Origin: Echinococcus granulosus
Taxonomy: Eukaryota; Platyhelminthes; Cestoda; Cyclophyllidea; Taeniidae
DNA: 64,000 bases
Direction: 5' to 3'
Assembly (NCBI RefSeq): GCF_000524195.1
Contig: NW_020170432.1
Span: forward strand, 211,479-275,478
Position 1 is the first letter of the stretch, and each line of letters begins with the position of its first letter. The notes under the pieces were generated by a model that ran no database searches, was not told the DNA's origin, and was given only the letters and a program-made list of their open reading frames with translations. This document shows positions 23,301 to 38,300 of this stretch, one piece after another. Position numbers and translations under genes: made by a program.

Positions 23301-26300
23301 GAGAAAAACTCCTCCAGAAGTTGTCGGGACTGGTCAATCACATGGAAGGTGATGTTTTTACAAGAGGACACTTGTGAGATAGCAATTTTAGCTAAGGAAA
23401 GCGGAGGAGAGATGACTCCGTCTCTCACATTCTCCTTCTTCCCATACTCTCGATGAAATATCGCCAAGTTCCAAGTAATAACTATCACCTTTCACTGTCA
23501 ATGGTATTTGACGTTCACACGGTCATATGCAAAGTAGACTGTAGACAGCTTTGACAGCTAGAAACGGGTATTGCTAACAGTTGGGCTTTTTCTGACGTAG
23601 CAAGCTTACATTCCGTTGGAGTAGGCTTGTCGATTGTAAGAGAGATTATTTCGGTGACTAAAAACACCTTTAATCTGTCTGGTTCCTCCCCACCAGGACC
23701 TTTTCTCGCGTAACTAGTGGTTGGGATTTCAATAAGGTGGGATACAAACCCAACCATCTACTATCTGGTTCACGGATGAGCGAGTGGTTGTCTACTGCCA
23801 ACACCAGCCTGGGGACGAGGCAACTCATGTGCAAATCTCGCGGCTAAAAGAACGTAAAGTCTTGCGTTATGATTCCCTTCCCACCGACTGATTAACCGAT
23901 CCAAGCCACGGATACCCGTGAAGCAGTTTTCCTCCACGATACTTTGTTCTTCAGGGAGTGAACAATTCCATCTGCAATCCACCACCCTACACAGGGCAGG
24001 CCTAGTCATGTGGAAGTGAGGTAATGCCTATCCCAGAAGTAGAGGGAATAACGAACACTGGAACACGGATGCCATTTGTAACCACAAGCCAATTAGTCAA
24101 TCAGTCAGTAAACAGTTCAAGCTGCCTATCATCTGTTAATGAGTGACAGATGATGGGTGGAAACTCATTCTCGTTTTATCACGAGGTGCTTCAATCAAGG
24201 GAACCATATTTTGGTAAAGAATGGCGGGTCTTCCTAAGCTTGATGCAACCTATCTTTAAATGAGCTTGTAGAGGTATTAATCAGCTCACCAAACATGTGC
24301 AGAGTGCAGGCCAGTGAAAAGAGGAGAAAGGAGGGACTACGAAGCAATGGGAGGTCGAGAGTGTCGCTGAGACATGTTAGCAGTACTTCACGATCCTCCG
24401 CAGCATCCACGGTGCCAGGTGAATGCACACCTCGGAAGGAGGAAGGTGGAGTGCTGAGATTATGGCCTACCGTTGGCTCCATGCATCCGCTCTCCAGACT
24501 ACCGTAAGGACCCTGTTGAGCTAGATCGCCTGTTTCGGTCTATAACGAAAAGATAAGACAAACGGGACTTATACGGGGTGATCCAAGACGAATCGCAAGG
24601 GTTCACAAAGTGGTAACGTATGTGATTTATTAAAGCAAGCGAGTGGGGGCTCACTTTACTGAGATGACCTTGATGATCCTGTGGCGTTGAGGTCAGATGT
24701 CCAATGCGTCTCAGCTCACGATAGATAGCAGCACGAATGCGTGCTTTCACCGTGGAATCGAGATGAACGCGCGAGAGTTCAGAGGTGATGGCTCGGTCGG
24801 TCTTTGGATCAATACTGGTACCGGAACTACCGGCACCGCCAACACCACCGTTGCCACCAGCACCACCACTAGAGGATCTCGAGATAGAAAGTGAAAATGG
24901 ACTCAACCGGAAACAATCTTCATCTGCCCGTCCTCGACAGCCGACTTCTACGTCCAACGCGTCCATGGAACCCGCCTGAAATAGTAGGCTTGAGTTGATT
25001 ATCTCTACACACTTGTGCGTAGATATCGAGTGACACCCTTGCTTCACAATTCTAGGTTATAGCGCTTTCAGCAGTGACTCAGATGGAACACTAATGGCGG
25101 CACGGAAGGAGTTTTTTCAGTGACGGGTATTGCTGACAATTCTGAGACGACTTACGCTCATTGAAATGGATCGACTGCTTACCAGAGGAGGCATTTACCG
25201 TGGCAGCAGAAGAGCTATTCAGACCACATTGAATTATGTCGGTTCTTCTCAAGTGACGAGGCGAGACTCGAAATGAATGGGTCCGAAAGAGGCCTGGACA
25301 CTGCCAAGATGGCAACGAAGCGAAATGAGGGGAAAGACGTAAGAATAAAACTACCCCGTGTTTTCTGACGATAGGTTAACACCATCGACATGCACTGGAT
25401 GGAGAGGAGAGTTTTCTCGCTGTGACGTAAAGGCATCGTATACTCCTCTTCTCTACCTCCAGTTTGACGCCACCTCAACCACATTCCTTTATAATAGCCC
25501 AAGGATAAAAGTAGACGCAAGAAAGACTTGGAGCAACGCCCAAAGCAAGAGAGGAATTATCATACAGCAGACCTTTTATGGTTGTAATTATGCACACTTT
25601 CTTAGGCCACTGAGATCCGGTCTTCACATAGCTAGTCATGGCGCTCCGTCGCTGGCACCTCAGCCCTTCCAAAGACTTGTCAGATACCTACTTCCTTGCC
25701 TATGCCATTATCAGCCCCCTCAAGGGCGCTACAGTACACCTGGGTGGCGTCAAACGGAAACACCAAATAGCCTACTCCACAGAAGTTATTCGGTTTGTAG
25801 CTGTCCCGATGGCAGTGCGAGTCAGTATCGTAGCGGAAGTCGATAGGTAGTTGTTGTACCCACTAGACAAATGATATTGCGGACCGCAGAAAAACTCGAT
25901 TAATACCTCTGCGTAACGTGTAATCGGAGTGAACCAGATGGCCCTGAGCATGCGAGGCAACTGCCGCCTTCAGAATGCCCCCCCCCCACCTCCTTTTGGA
26001 CATCCATCACTAATTTGGAAACAACTTCAATCGGAAGGATAGCCTACCTTGCCCGAGTCATCAGAGATGCACAGAGTCGGGATATTGCTGTTATCCAACG
26101 TGGAGTGATAGAGTGAGTTCCCTGTTCCTACAGTAGTAGTCGTTGTTGTCACCTTCGTAGTACTGGAGAGAGCTCTTGAGCGACCACAAGGATGGAGAGT
26201 CGTTCTTCCACCCCTCACAACATCCGCATCTATGGTGCCTTGCAGACCGAGTGGCCAGCGTCGAAAGACGTTGGTCATATCGGGACATCGCATGCCCGGA

Positions 26301-29300
26301 GCAATCACCGCTTGAGCCTCGAGTTTTTGGAGAATCGCGTCAGCAATGCGGAGCACTCCCGACTTGCTGAAGTCGCATGGTGGACTGAGGAGAATCACTG
26401 GTCGTGGAGTTTGAGGCTTCAAGTGTTCAAAAGGCGGTAAAAGTGAATCCCTTCAATCACTATCATACAAGAAAACAAAGTGAACAAAGTGAAATCCATG
26501 CGAGTTGACTTCAGTGGAAAAAGTTACATTTTATCTCTTCATAAAAAGTGTTGATTACAACGCCTTTTACCGAAGGTGAGGGGAAAAAACTCCATTTAAA
26601 TTACATTAAGACGGAGATAACAAAAGTCCTCTTTCTGTCTCGGATAAGTGTCCAAGGGACGGAATAACCCTACCACCTGACGCGACACAAGAATGTCACT
26701 TCCATAAAATCCGTTGGCTGATGGAAGGCCTAGCCAGCTACACTTTGTTTCTACTACAGGCTCGTTGGTCAAATGTCAACTGTCTGACTGAGGTCGATAA
26801 ATAGGGGGAGGGCGCGGAGCCATAAATATATCCCCATGGCCAAGTTTTGTAGCACGTGGTATGAGGTGGTGCGCTATCTCCCCTCCTACTGGTTGATGAG
26901 TTCAATATCTGGCTCCATCTGAAGGGGAAGAAGAAGAGGTCCTCGAGTTTCATCGCATTAAATGAGTGGATTTCAGTTGTCTCCTGTTCACTACCACACG
27001 GGGGCAATGCATAGTTTCCTGAAAATGAAGTAGTACTTTCCTTGTTGCAGTAAGACGCACCTCACCGCCTCAATCCATAAGTGAACGACATCGAACTCCC
27101 ACTGGAGCCGTTGAGACAGACCACTTTGACCCGTCGGTGACTGCACGTAGTATTAAGAACGCGCCAATATCTGCTGATTTGACTATTATAACTGGAAATG
27201 GATGACAATCACCTGAAAAGCATACATAGCCATTTCACGAACTGATTGAAATTTTACTGAGCTGTCTTTTGTCCGATCCTCTAAAACCGAAAACTTTTTA
27301 AAAGGCATATCAAGAATCGAAAATTTAGCATCGAAACATTCCGAGGTAATTTCTGATACGAAAGCATACTTCCCGAGGCACCTTTAATCATGTCCAACAC
27401 TTCATTTAAGTGGAGACTACAACAATATATGCTACTGGTCTCAATAAGCAGTATTTTTCACTTCAATAATGCGTTTTAAGCAGAAAACGCACCAGAGAGC
27501 AACTCATCTCCCCAACCGTTGTAGATGATTGACCCAATGACCTATCCAAGGCGCTGAAACAACGCGCCTGCGGTGGCGATGATGGTTGCGACTGCTGTCC
27601 ACTGATGCCGTACCTCGGTGCCCTAGCGACAGTCTCGTCCGTCTGTCCCGCAGTTACTGCTGCCATCGCCACTGCTTTCACCAGTTGGTAGTCCGCTTCG
27701 GTACGCAGAGAGATAAGCTCGTTGTCTCGAGTGATCACCATGCCGTCTAGGCTGCCAGTTGAGGTGCTGCGCTGTCGGAACTTCTCTTCCAGAATGCGGC
27801 TCATTATCCCACCGCCTACGCTGTAGAAGACATTTATTTACGTTTCAGGAGCGTTAAAAGCCAGCCCCAAGGGGATATTAACAATCCTAGGTATCATGCC
27901 TAGACGTTACAGAGGGAGAGCGCTTGCCGTAAATAGGCGACGCTTTGGAGGCCCACAGCAGAGAGGCTATCGAAGACAAGTTGTACTGGTGTGGCCATAA
28001 GGCATACTATTTTGCTTCCGCAATTTCTTGATGCCCCGCCGACCCTTGCATGTCTTATTTAATAAGGGCTTTCCCAAACTGATATATGCCCTACCACGTC
28101 GGCTAATATGAGTGGGACGATAAAGTGGCAAAGGTAGAGGAAAAGTAATCGCCTACCGTGAGGTGACATTCCTTTGCTGATTTTGTGCCCGGCCGGCGAC
28201 TTGTCGGAGCCTTTCGTGCCGAATGGCAGCTGCAATTCGTTCGCGTTCTAGTCGGCGACGACGTTCCACAGCACGACGTCGGGACTTTTCTAGGTCTATC
28301 ACCTGTTGCACTTCAACTGGACGGAATAGTGCGATTGCTAACTAGAATGGAGATCAAAAAGTTATTGGGAAGGTGTTGAAATTATCTTTTGCATAATCCA
28401 AACTGATATTTAACTATGCAGCCTCTTCAGCCTCTAGGATAGGCTGAACAATAATTCGTGCCTACAGCCTTCAAGCCCTCCTGCTGATACGCCTTACCAT
28501 GCCTGGTGACTCTGAGCACCGCAATGCCGAGACTAGAGGTTAAAGAGGGTGACAACCAGAAACATTCTTCTGATGTAATCAAAAAGTGTCAGAACTGCCC
28601 TGTAGACATTTACTTCAGGTCACCACCACAATTAAAAAATACCGAAGCAGACCTTAATGCAACCGCTGCCACCGAAAAGTAGAGATAACATTCGCAATGG
28701 GCAGCCTCCGTCAGATAGGGCAGCAGAATACTGGAGCAGATAAGCGTACGCCGCTTCGTTAATGGGACAAACTGTTTCCCAAAATTCAACCCTACGGAAG
28801 GAGAGTTAGCCTACTGAAAGCAATGCAGGACCCTCAAAAAGGTTCGCGTGGGGTGAATGGGCGCAGAAAGCTTCTCAGTTCATTTTACTCGATAAAATGA
28901 CAAACATTACACGAGGTGTATTAGGCAGTACTCCCCCTCCATGGTCAAGTTTTGCCACAGTCTGAGTTATGGGGCCTTGCGATGCCCCCCAAGAATGGTA
29001 GTTTCTTACGACTGATTGACTAGTCCAAGTTCTGACTGTTGTTAAGAAAGGAAAAGGCTCTCACCCACGTTTGAGTGAGTTGGATAAGCTGTAGGCTGAA
29101 TCAGATGGACATCAGGTGGGAACAATTGAATCTACGGTTCAGGGCCCACACCTACACAAAAGAGGCGCCATCATCTTGGAGATAAATAGGTCATTCAGCC
29201 AATAACCTTCAAGCGCAGAGATCTATTGTTTAGCCTTCACTCCGACATTGTCAATTGGTGTGGAGGCCGACACGTCGCCCCCGTCTCCTCCCTAAATCTC

Positions 29301-32300
29301 AACATTAATTACGTGTGCCTCTCTCCAATCATGCTAATTGTCAGTTCTCAAGTAGGATGGCGAGTCTCTCCCCCCCCCCCTGAAAGTGATACATCCACTC
29401 TCGAGTGATTCATCACCAGAATCAAATTTTTAGAACCCCTTCTGGACAGTGCATTTTGCTAACCCTTGCTACACCTCCTCCAAATGCTAGTCAACACCAA
29501 ATTTGATGAGAGTCCACTTAAAGTCGGGCCACGATGCGCACCAGTCCAAAGCTCGGACGGCAGCTTCAATTGCATTTTCCATGTCCGTGCAAAGTCACAA
29601 GTCGCTCCAGTGGACCATGTTAAAAAAGGAGTAATTTTACCAGTTCCCCTGATAATAACAGACAAAAGTTGAACACGAATGAATCATCCAGGCTAAAATT
29701 ACTACTTATCCCACTACTTTTATTACCTAATGCTTGATGAAGTCAGCCAATTTTATAGTTAGATCTTGTTATCTGATAATGGAGAATACTGGTGAAGCGG
29801 TTACACCATCGGTTAAATCTGTCCGACTTGGCTGAAACGCGTGCCCTTGTTTATATACCGTGTTAAGCGGTCGGGGTGATTCACGAATGGGAAGTAGAAC
29901 ACGGCACCAACGAGAACCTGACCACAATAAAGCCATCGCAATTTGTAAAATTTGTAATGAATCTACTGAGTTGTCCTCTAATAAATGGTGTGCAAAATAA
30001 ATGATAAAAACAGACAATAGCACGCTTTCCTGTCAGCTAAGGAATGGGGGAGGAAGGTTTTGCGAGACACTTCTAATGCCAGTACTATCTCGCAAATGAG
30101 GCACGTTAATTAAGTGGTATCCATAGCTGGATAAACACCATCAACAGGATTGGCGCCTAAACAAAATCCCTAACCTTAGTCATGCCAAAAGGCGTGACAA
30201 GTTTTGCGATAAATTGTGTCCCTCATATAACCCAGCACGTAACTCAGACGTTACTACTGGATTTGAAGGAAGACAAATTAAGTAGCATCGATAAACCAGG
30301 CGATCGAAAGTGCGCAGGGAGCTCGGACGGTGTCCTCGTCGGTAATACCCTTAAAAAGAGTCACAACCCACGATACAACATTCTAAATAAGTCAGTAAAT
30401 CATGCGACAAATCGCCCAAGACATACTACTGATAACGCGACTGAATAAGTAAGTAGCGAGGTAAGCCATTGAGAACCTAGGCATGCAGCACTTTCAGTAT
30501 TCCCTTGCGCACAAACCACAGGAAGAAAAAAACATTTTCGACTAGCCCTGCCCGAGGTGAAAAGCAGCCTACCGAGAGCTGGAAGAAGACAGCGCCAAAG
30601 ATGATGAGGAGGCCGCGCCAAGAGAAGGCGCGCACACCACTGGGAACACAAAGTGCCATGAGGCAAGTACCCACTCCAGAACCGCAAATCGCCAGGCCCA
30701 CCGCTAGTGCCCGTCGGGACTCGAACCACTGCGCCACAATGGAAAGCGAGGGAAAGTAGAGGAGGCCGCAGCTCAGACCTGTAGTGGAAAGGAAAACAAT
30801 TTCCACGTTGATTAGCCGATTAGGAAGCGGATCTATCACAACTCTTCTCACCACTCATTCGGCAGATAAGTGATCTTGAATTGTATGGAGTTCAAGTGTC
30901 AAGTAAGTTAGAAATGATTGTAAGAATGTGAAGGAAATAAATAAGGAATATGGATCAAAGCTTAGTTCTTTCCACAAGCTTTCCTATTGGTCGGTTAGTG
31001 GCAGCCCGAACACCACTGTTGTGGCCACTAATTTGACCATTTAACCATCAATCAGTAACGCAGAGGCTTAAATGCACAAATTACACGAATGGGTGCACAA
31101 ATAGGAAGTAATTATAAGCATGAAATGTTATTAAATCACGGTGTCAGCTACCAAGCCCTGTGTTTGGTTGCCTGTGCGATAGTTCTAGTACACCTAATAA
31201 GACCGTTAAATCTTCACGAACGTCATCCACCAAGCAAAGTACGAGTTGTAATTGCTAAAATCATAGAAATTAGGTTGTAATTGTAAAAAAAATTGATTTT
31301 CAGAAATGAGATTACTGCGAGCACCCTAAGTGGTCAGTTGAGGAGGATTCTAAAATCCGTATTTTTGCTGTTGATTAAATAACCAAGAAGTCTCAAATCT
31401 GATTGAACAAGTTCAGTTACTAGGTTTTAACGCAAACAATTCGGGTAAATAAACCATAGGATGAGCAGACAACAGACAGGAAGTAATTAAGCCTGACCTA
31501 CTGGTTAGTTTGGGGCACTTTCAACACCCCTGTTCCTCTGAATGACTTGGTTGTTAAACTACCGGAAGGAGGACTAGTTTTAATCGCCCAGGTATAGTAC
31601 AAGTAAATAAATACTCAACAGCAGTGCATAAATGAGAAGCATTTAAGAATCCATTGTAATTTAAAGTCTGTCATCTATTGTCAACTCTACGATCGGTTGA
31701 TGAATACAGACGACCGTCAATACAGCTAATCTAGTCCGTAAATCATACCCAATTCGATCAGCATCAACTACTCCGGTGCAGAAGAACCCCGACTGTGTCG
31801 TAATCGGACCAGGCCAATCTACCGCACTCTGATCTAGACACCATTCATCAAGACGACAACAGGCAACAGCAGCAGCAGTTATGCCTGTGCAACAGCGAGT
31901 GATGGATGAAGGCTCTTGTCAACGAGAAACTCGTGTAAAACCCACAAATATTTACATCTAGCCATACCACGGCACAGTGACGGGACGTTCAGCCGTACGT
32001 CTTTACGTTGCTAGTAAAGCAGATCCTAATGTTTCTTAGCCCAAGGCCATTCTTTCCATGGAAGCGGTGTACATAACCACGCAAAAACACTTGTGACTAG
32101 CACACGATGGATGCCATGGCCAGTAGAGTGAGCCAGACGCACTGGCCTCGGATGCCCCAGTAGTGCTTACAACTCCTTCTATCTCGAAATCGCATTCTAC
32201 ATACTTCCACCTTTGAGTTCAACAGGGGGCCTCGAAACTAAGGAATTATGACCATTCTGTGTGAAGATGTACAAATGAACAGGAAATCACACGCACGCGC

Positions 32301-35300
32301 AATAAATCTGGAGGCAGCAAACACGCCGCAGAGAATGTAACAACAATTTGATACTCTAACATTTTCGCGTTGCACCGCTAATGGACCACAAAATTTTCTT
32401 AAGAAGAGCGAAAAAGCGCAAAATATCTACGAAGTGAAAGCACAGCAACAACAACCAAGAGCGAAAAAAAACCTACAAATACAGCCGATCCGATCGGGAA
32501 ACAGAGGTACCTCCTAGGACCTCTCCATCACCTCACAGCCGCCGCGGCCTTCCAGAGGCTCAAAGCAAACATCCAGGAGCACTCTTTGGAAGGTGGATCT
32601 GAGGAACCACCCCTCAAAAGGGGATGCAATACCGCCAAACTGTAATACTTGCAGTGTTTTGACCAGACATGAGGAGATGGTCCTCTACGCAGGCATAAAC
32701 GCGGAGGGAGTAAAGTAGATGCTCAACCCTCAAGTAAATGTTTTACGCACCCTACGACAATCGACTGGTAGAGGACGTAGTCGAATAAACCATGTACTTA
32801 AGTTGTCAGGAAAATCTTTGCCTCTTCTAAGAGGGACATAGTCTGATCCGATGGCCATCCAAACAGAATAATACATAATAGCAAAACAAACCGTTCATCC
32901 ATCACCAGAATGGGTAATCACGAGTCAATTTCAACTTGATTCAGCCGTGGTGGAAGCCAATGCATTAGTCAAAAATGCCAATCAGTTTCAAAGACCACCA
33001 GGATGTCATTTACGACAGCGTCTTTAGATTAGCCGTTGAGTAAGTGGCTGACTGATCGACCGAGTGCTCGGTAAGCGAACGAACAGATCGTTGGCCATCC
33101 TCAAAACGGCCACCAATCACCTCACATCTCTAACGCATCACCTCGTATCCAGGACAGACTGCGCTTTGTTCACTACACATTGTCCGCCTCCTGAAGGAGA
33201 AGCAACGAGATTGCCCGTGGACAAAGGAACTTTTTCTTCTTCTTCAGAAGTAGTCGGAACTTATAAGATAATGCGAGATTAACTTGTAAGAAGATTTTAG
33301 TTTCAGCCGCGATAGGATTGGCTAGGATCGGGGAGGGAGAGATAACGCCTCATCCTTACAACCCCCCTCACCACTTTTTAACTCCAGACAGTCACATGCG
33401 GAACAGACGGTTAGGAAATAAATCTAGCAATAAAAAAAGCCAAAAGCTTATTCGGTTACCTCCGATATCCAACTTCTACTCTCCTATTTCTTATCTCCAA
33501 GGCAGAGTGGCTCTTTCTTCCTTTGCAAAAGAAGTGGCGGAAAAGCCGCGATAAACGTCATCTAGACGCTCAAAAACACCATCCATCAAGAGCGACAACA
33601 GCGTGTGTGCGGCACAGGTAGCGCTGTGGATGAGGAAGGAGGACTTCAAGCGCTAGAAAAATGTCTCTTCCTGGAAAACCTCTTGTGTTAACAAAATTCC
33701 ACCAAAGACGAGTCCTTATGGGAATACGGTGAAGCCAACCAGTTATGAACAGTGACAATTCCGAAAAACTAATGCACACTGGGGATCAAAATCAGTCAAC
33801 CGAAACGGACACTCTCCTAGCATTCTCGGTGCTGGTTAAAAGCCGAGAGAAGTAGCAGCAGAGAGCTGCGTGTAGAAGGGGATGCAGCTCGCGAACCGTG
33901 CGGAATGTGCTCATCCCCTAGCTTAACCACCCCTCGTAAACTCCACCTCAGTTCCGCGGCTAAACTTTTGAGGACAAAAAAGTTAACTGTTAAAATTTTG
34001 CGTTAACTAAACGAACGAGACACGTCAAGCATCAATCAAGTTGGAAAGAGTCGTAACTTTGTTTTATTTCAATGCACTCGCAACCTTCGCCTACTTTACG
34101 CAACCACCTGTCCAATAAATACCCACCCATCCATCTAACCTGTCTGACTGCACTGTAAACGCCGACGGTAGGCGAGACAATGAACCTGCATGTGGGCACC
34201 ATTGGTTTTATGGCCATACATGCGTAGTAGGGCTTTACGATCAGTCGGCAGTCATTTTACGCTTTTATCAACAAAAATGTGGGGTTTTAAAATGCAGCTT
34301 TTTATCTTGATTAAACAAGAACAACCATGGGGAACACATGGTCCTGTTTAGGCGCTCTAGGAGTTTACCTTTTTCCTAACCAACTGCCAAACACCGCACT
34401 CCTATTTACACATCTCTTGATTGGCCAATGACAAGGTCAAGACCTTTCAAGGCACCACCCTGTNNNNNNNNNNNNNNNNNNNNNNNNNNNNNNNNNNNNN
34501 NNNNNNNNNNNNNNNNNNNNNNNNNNNNNNNNNNNNNNNNNNNNNNNNNNNNNNNNNNNNNNNCTCCTACGCGTCACTAACACGGCTATCGCTATGACAC
34601 TCTTATCTCTCCGGAAGAAAAGAGGAGAGTTCTCTCGCAAGGCTCGGTGATAAGATGTTTTACTACCGTCTGATACACCTCCAAATGCAACACAATACTG
34701 CATTTGATGTCAAATTTCTGGAGTTTTTGAAGTAGGTTCCACATCCTCGAGTGCCATCAGGTGAAGTGTTCCCACATGAGAGTCGGAAATTACGAGAAAA
34801 AAAAACAAACTTGCGACCGTATGCGATATAGAGTAGCCCACCGGACAGACTAACGTGTCAGCACCCGCATATAAACAATCGCGCGTACTATAAAGCCCTC
34901 TGCAAGTCACAACAAGCCGAGGCGAGGTAGTCCGCAAAACCACGGATTTCGTAAATCACATGACATGAGGAGACTAACATCGTTGATGGAAAGCGCTAAT
35001 TGGCGGATAAACACGCCCTACTCACGTGATGAAGGTATAAGAACCACTGCAGAAGCTACTAACAGGCCAAGCTACTCAAATAGCCTATAAGTAGTATACC
35101 ATCAGCTCTTAAGTTAGACTATGCGAATGGCAAATAGCCCCCTCTCTAGAGTAGTACTGAATGCTCGAGGGTTTTTTTTAAATTCTATTCTTATATCTAA
35201 AAAAGCAGACAGATCTTGATCAAAAATTACTTCCAGTTCGCTCGTTGTTTTCCCAGTATTTTTAGCACTAAGGTTCGTGTCACAGTCCAGCTGGGTTATA

Positions 35301-38300
35301 ATACGCCCCAAGTACCTAAGATTTACCCGGACGTCACACCCTCTATCTGCTAGGATCTACCAATAGGAGCCTTCAAGATGTCAAAAGATTCTCGATCCAA
35401 AGATGGGGTCCAATGAGGTTCAACCCCTGTTCAGAAATCAGGGATAAACTCGGATTGTTCCCCAAACCAACAGCACATTTGGAAGTATTGGATTGACAGA
35501 GATCCCTCTTTGCAACTCAAACGCAGACTCACTCATTGTTGATGCGATTCCGACCATAAGCGGGCACAAAATAAGAAATATAAGTGGTACTCGTATACGG
35601 GTTCAATAGATTCACGGTAACACGCAACTATAGATTACACAAGAATACGGATTCAGGCTTTACTCAGACGTTGTACTATGCGTGAAAACCTGCCATTCTT
35701 AAGAGGGATTGCTCTCCTGAAGTAGAGCGGATAGCGACCTACCTCCACAAATGCCGAAGAAGAGTGAAAAAGCCTCGAGGTTTTTAAGGAACGCGCTACC
35801 CACCAGAATGAGACCAAAGAGAAGAGCACTGACCATTGCAACTGGTCGGTAGTCGAATCGGTTGGATAGTACATTGGCCAAGGGACCTGGGAGAAACAAA
35901 ATAATAAAGATTGATCTCAGTACTGGATTTTTTGCAACACAGAAATTTGATTCGTCTTCTAGGACGGTGGCGTGTAGCTCTCCACCACCACTACCACCAC
36001 CTACACGCCAAAGCGCCTTCCCAAGCGTAACTCGAGTGTTCCATTTTTGGCAGCACGGCGAAACACATTGGATACCTTTTGACCCTTTAATTAAGCAGAA
36101 ATTCCTTCCGTTGCTGCTCCAGAAAAGATTTAGATTGGCTGACCATTACCCCAGAAGACATTTAAAGCGTCGAGTTTTACACGATGAAGAAAATAAAGTA
36201 GGATTTGCACTAAACGGTGAAAGACGTGCAGATGCCAAGACAGGTGCATGGATAGCAGAGAATGACAGGGAGTGGCAAAGGTGGTAGAAAACAGGGGCAG
36301 ATTGCATATCACTGGGATCTGCGAAAGTCTAATCACAGTAGAGGACTTAACACTTTCAGTACTTTCATTACCACAATGATTGAAAGTCGGTAACATCCCT
36401 TATCTCCTTTCTTCTTATAAGCATACCCAATTTTTTTACTAGAAGATTTGGCGTCGCTGGTAATAAGCAAAAACTGATAACATATGTCACGTATGTGTGA
36501 CGCTGGAAAAAAGCGTGGCAAAGAAAAATGTGGAAACATATGTAGCTGTTGAAATACATTCCTTTGATGTCTAGGGCAGAATAACTACTCCCTAAAACGT
36601 TAAGAGGAACAGAGTTGTATTTCCGGTCAAAATGACTTTTAAGTAGTGAAAGAGCAGCATCAGAGCCCGGACTAGTCAGAGCGGGTGGCCATGTGGCAAG
36701 GCGAGGATAATGGGCCGGGAGGAGAGGCACCCTCACTCGTCTCCAAGGCAGGAAATACTGACGTAAGTGGGAAAGGGATGGAGCCGGAAAAGCCAGATCG
36801 CTTGCTAAATACCACGGTGTCATGTTTGTAGCTTGGATTTATGCCCCTACTACGTGACGCCATGTGCGTCAACCCACTTAACTGCCTCCATCCCTCCCCT
36901 AGTGCTTCGAAAAGCGAGTAGAGAGGATTTCCGAAAGGAAGGAGCCACAAAATGAAGAAGTTCGACATGGGTAGTGAGACAGTGCCCTATTTGGCGCTAA
37001 GTCAAAGAAATAGTTAAAGGAGAGAAGCAAGCGAGAAATGCTGAGGCGGGCACAAACAGGAGAGAGGAAGGCAGCGTTAACTGTCCAGCATTCATAAAGT
37101 CTAGTGGCATCCTACTGCCGGAGATTCCAACCCAAAGGGGCTAATATTTGTTGGCGTTCTTTACAGCCACAACAATGCACTTCGTTGATTCGATTAGTTA
37201 GATCATTTTCACCAAGTGGAGATGGTCAATCGCACTGTTCAACGGGATGATCAAACAAGCGTCAAGCTTGTCAAGTAGCGTCAAGAATAACACCAACAAG
37301 GTCAATTTGTTTGCATCAGGTGATTACAAAAGTTTGTGTAGCTTTCGACATGCCTCAGTGAAATCACTGGTTGTAACTTTTAAGTACCTGCCAAGTGTCA
37401 TTGTTTATTTACGCCTATCAATGCGCCACGCTCTATTCTGTCTCCCATACTGCTCTCCCCCCATCTTCAACTATCGTACCGGTTGAATCTGACGCAGGCG
37501 ATCTGAGGGCATCCTCTTCTCAACCAGAAACCGTCTACCCCGCTTTTATGCCTTCAGCTCCAAGTCCCGCCTCGCCTTCCATCCTGTAGCAAAGCCCGCC
37601 TACAAAACGAAGTCCACCGATGGTCACCATGTGAAAAAGTGTCAGGGGATTTGCAGGATAGACTCGTTAAATCCCCCTTCTGCTTCCTGGCCCCATGAAT
37701 TGCTATTTAAGAATGATTAGGAGTGGACATACGCACACCCACACAACAGCAGGATGGAAAATGTTAAGTAGGGAAGAAGCAGGGAAGCCATTTCAACGAT
37801 TAACGTTGAGTTGCACTGTGGGCAAAGTTACGACGACACCCATTTCAGGAGGCACAGTAAGTTGTCTAGAATGAACTGATAGGCAGAACATTGGGGAAGC
37901 TGAAGTTGCTGTACGATGCGACGGATAAATCAGGCTTACTTACGAGTGGCAGTTGCAAATGGAGTCTCGTAGTACTTCACTCTGAAATCCAAATGCAAAC
38001 GTCAGCGACTCCTTCGAATGTCAGCAGGGCGGATGAATGCGTGATGACCAGAAAACTCATCTCAGATCATCTTGGAGACAGACTTCAATAACTCACAAGA
38101 AAATGGAGAAATTTGGCGCTAAATCTAGGAAATGCGCTCGAGTCAAGCCAGGTTGTCATTTCACATCCATTGATTGAGATGAGACAGTGGCGATGCCACC
38201 CACAATCGTAACCAGCAAGTGCATCCTATAACCACTTTTCACAGCCCCATCCGATGAGGAAGTCTTTTATCAAACCAGAACCCGTGGGAAGCCTCAAGGA

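Noticed and set aside
29769..30023. ORF in the transporter intron considered as an extra exon
   Set aside because: Neighbouring exons 3 and 4 join perfectly within helix 6 (FFQLS-LAIALFRP), so no exon is missing.
30705..30735. tRNA T-arm-like GGTTCGAGTCCCG on the minus strand
   Set aside because: It is codons of the transporter exon (AQWFESRRA); no acceptor stem or D-arm surrounds it.
35862..36287. 141-codon plus-strand ORF
   Set aside because: Runs antisense over transporter exon 2 and adjacent intron; no splice context or family.
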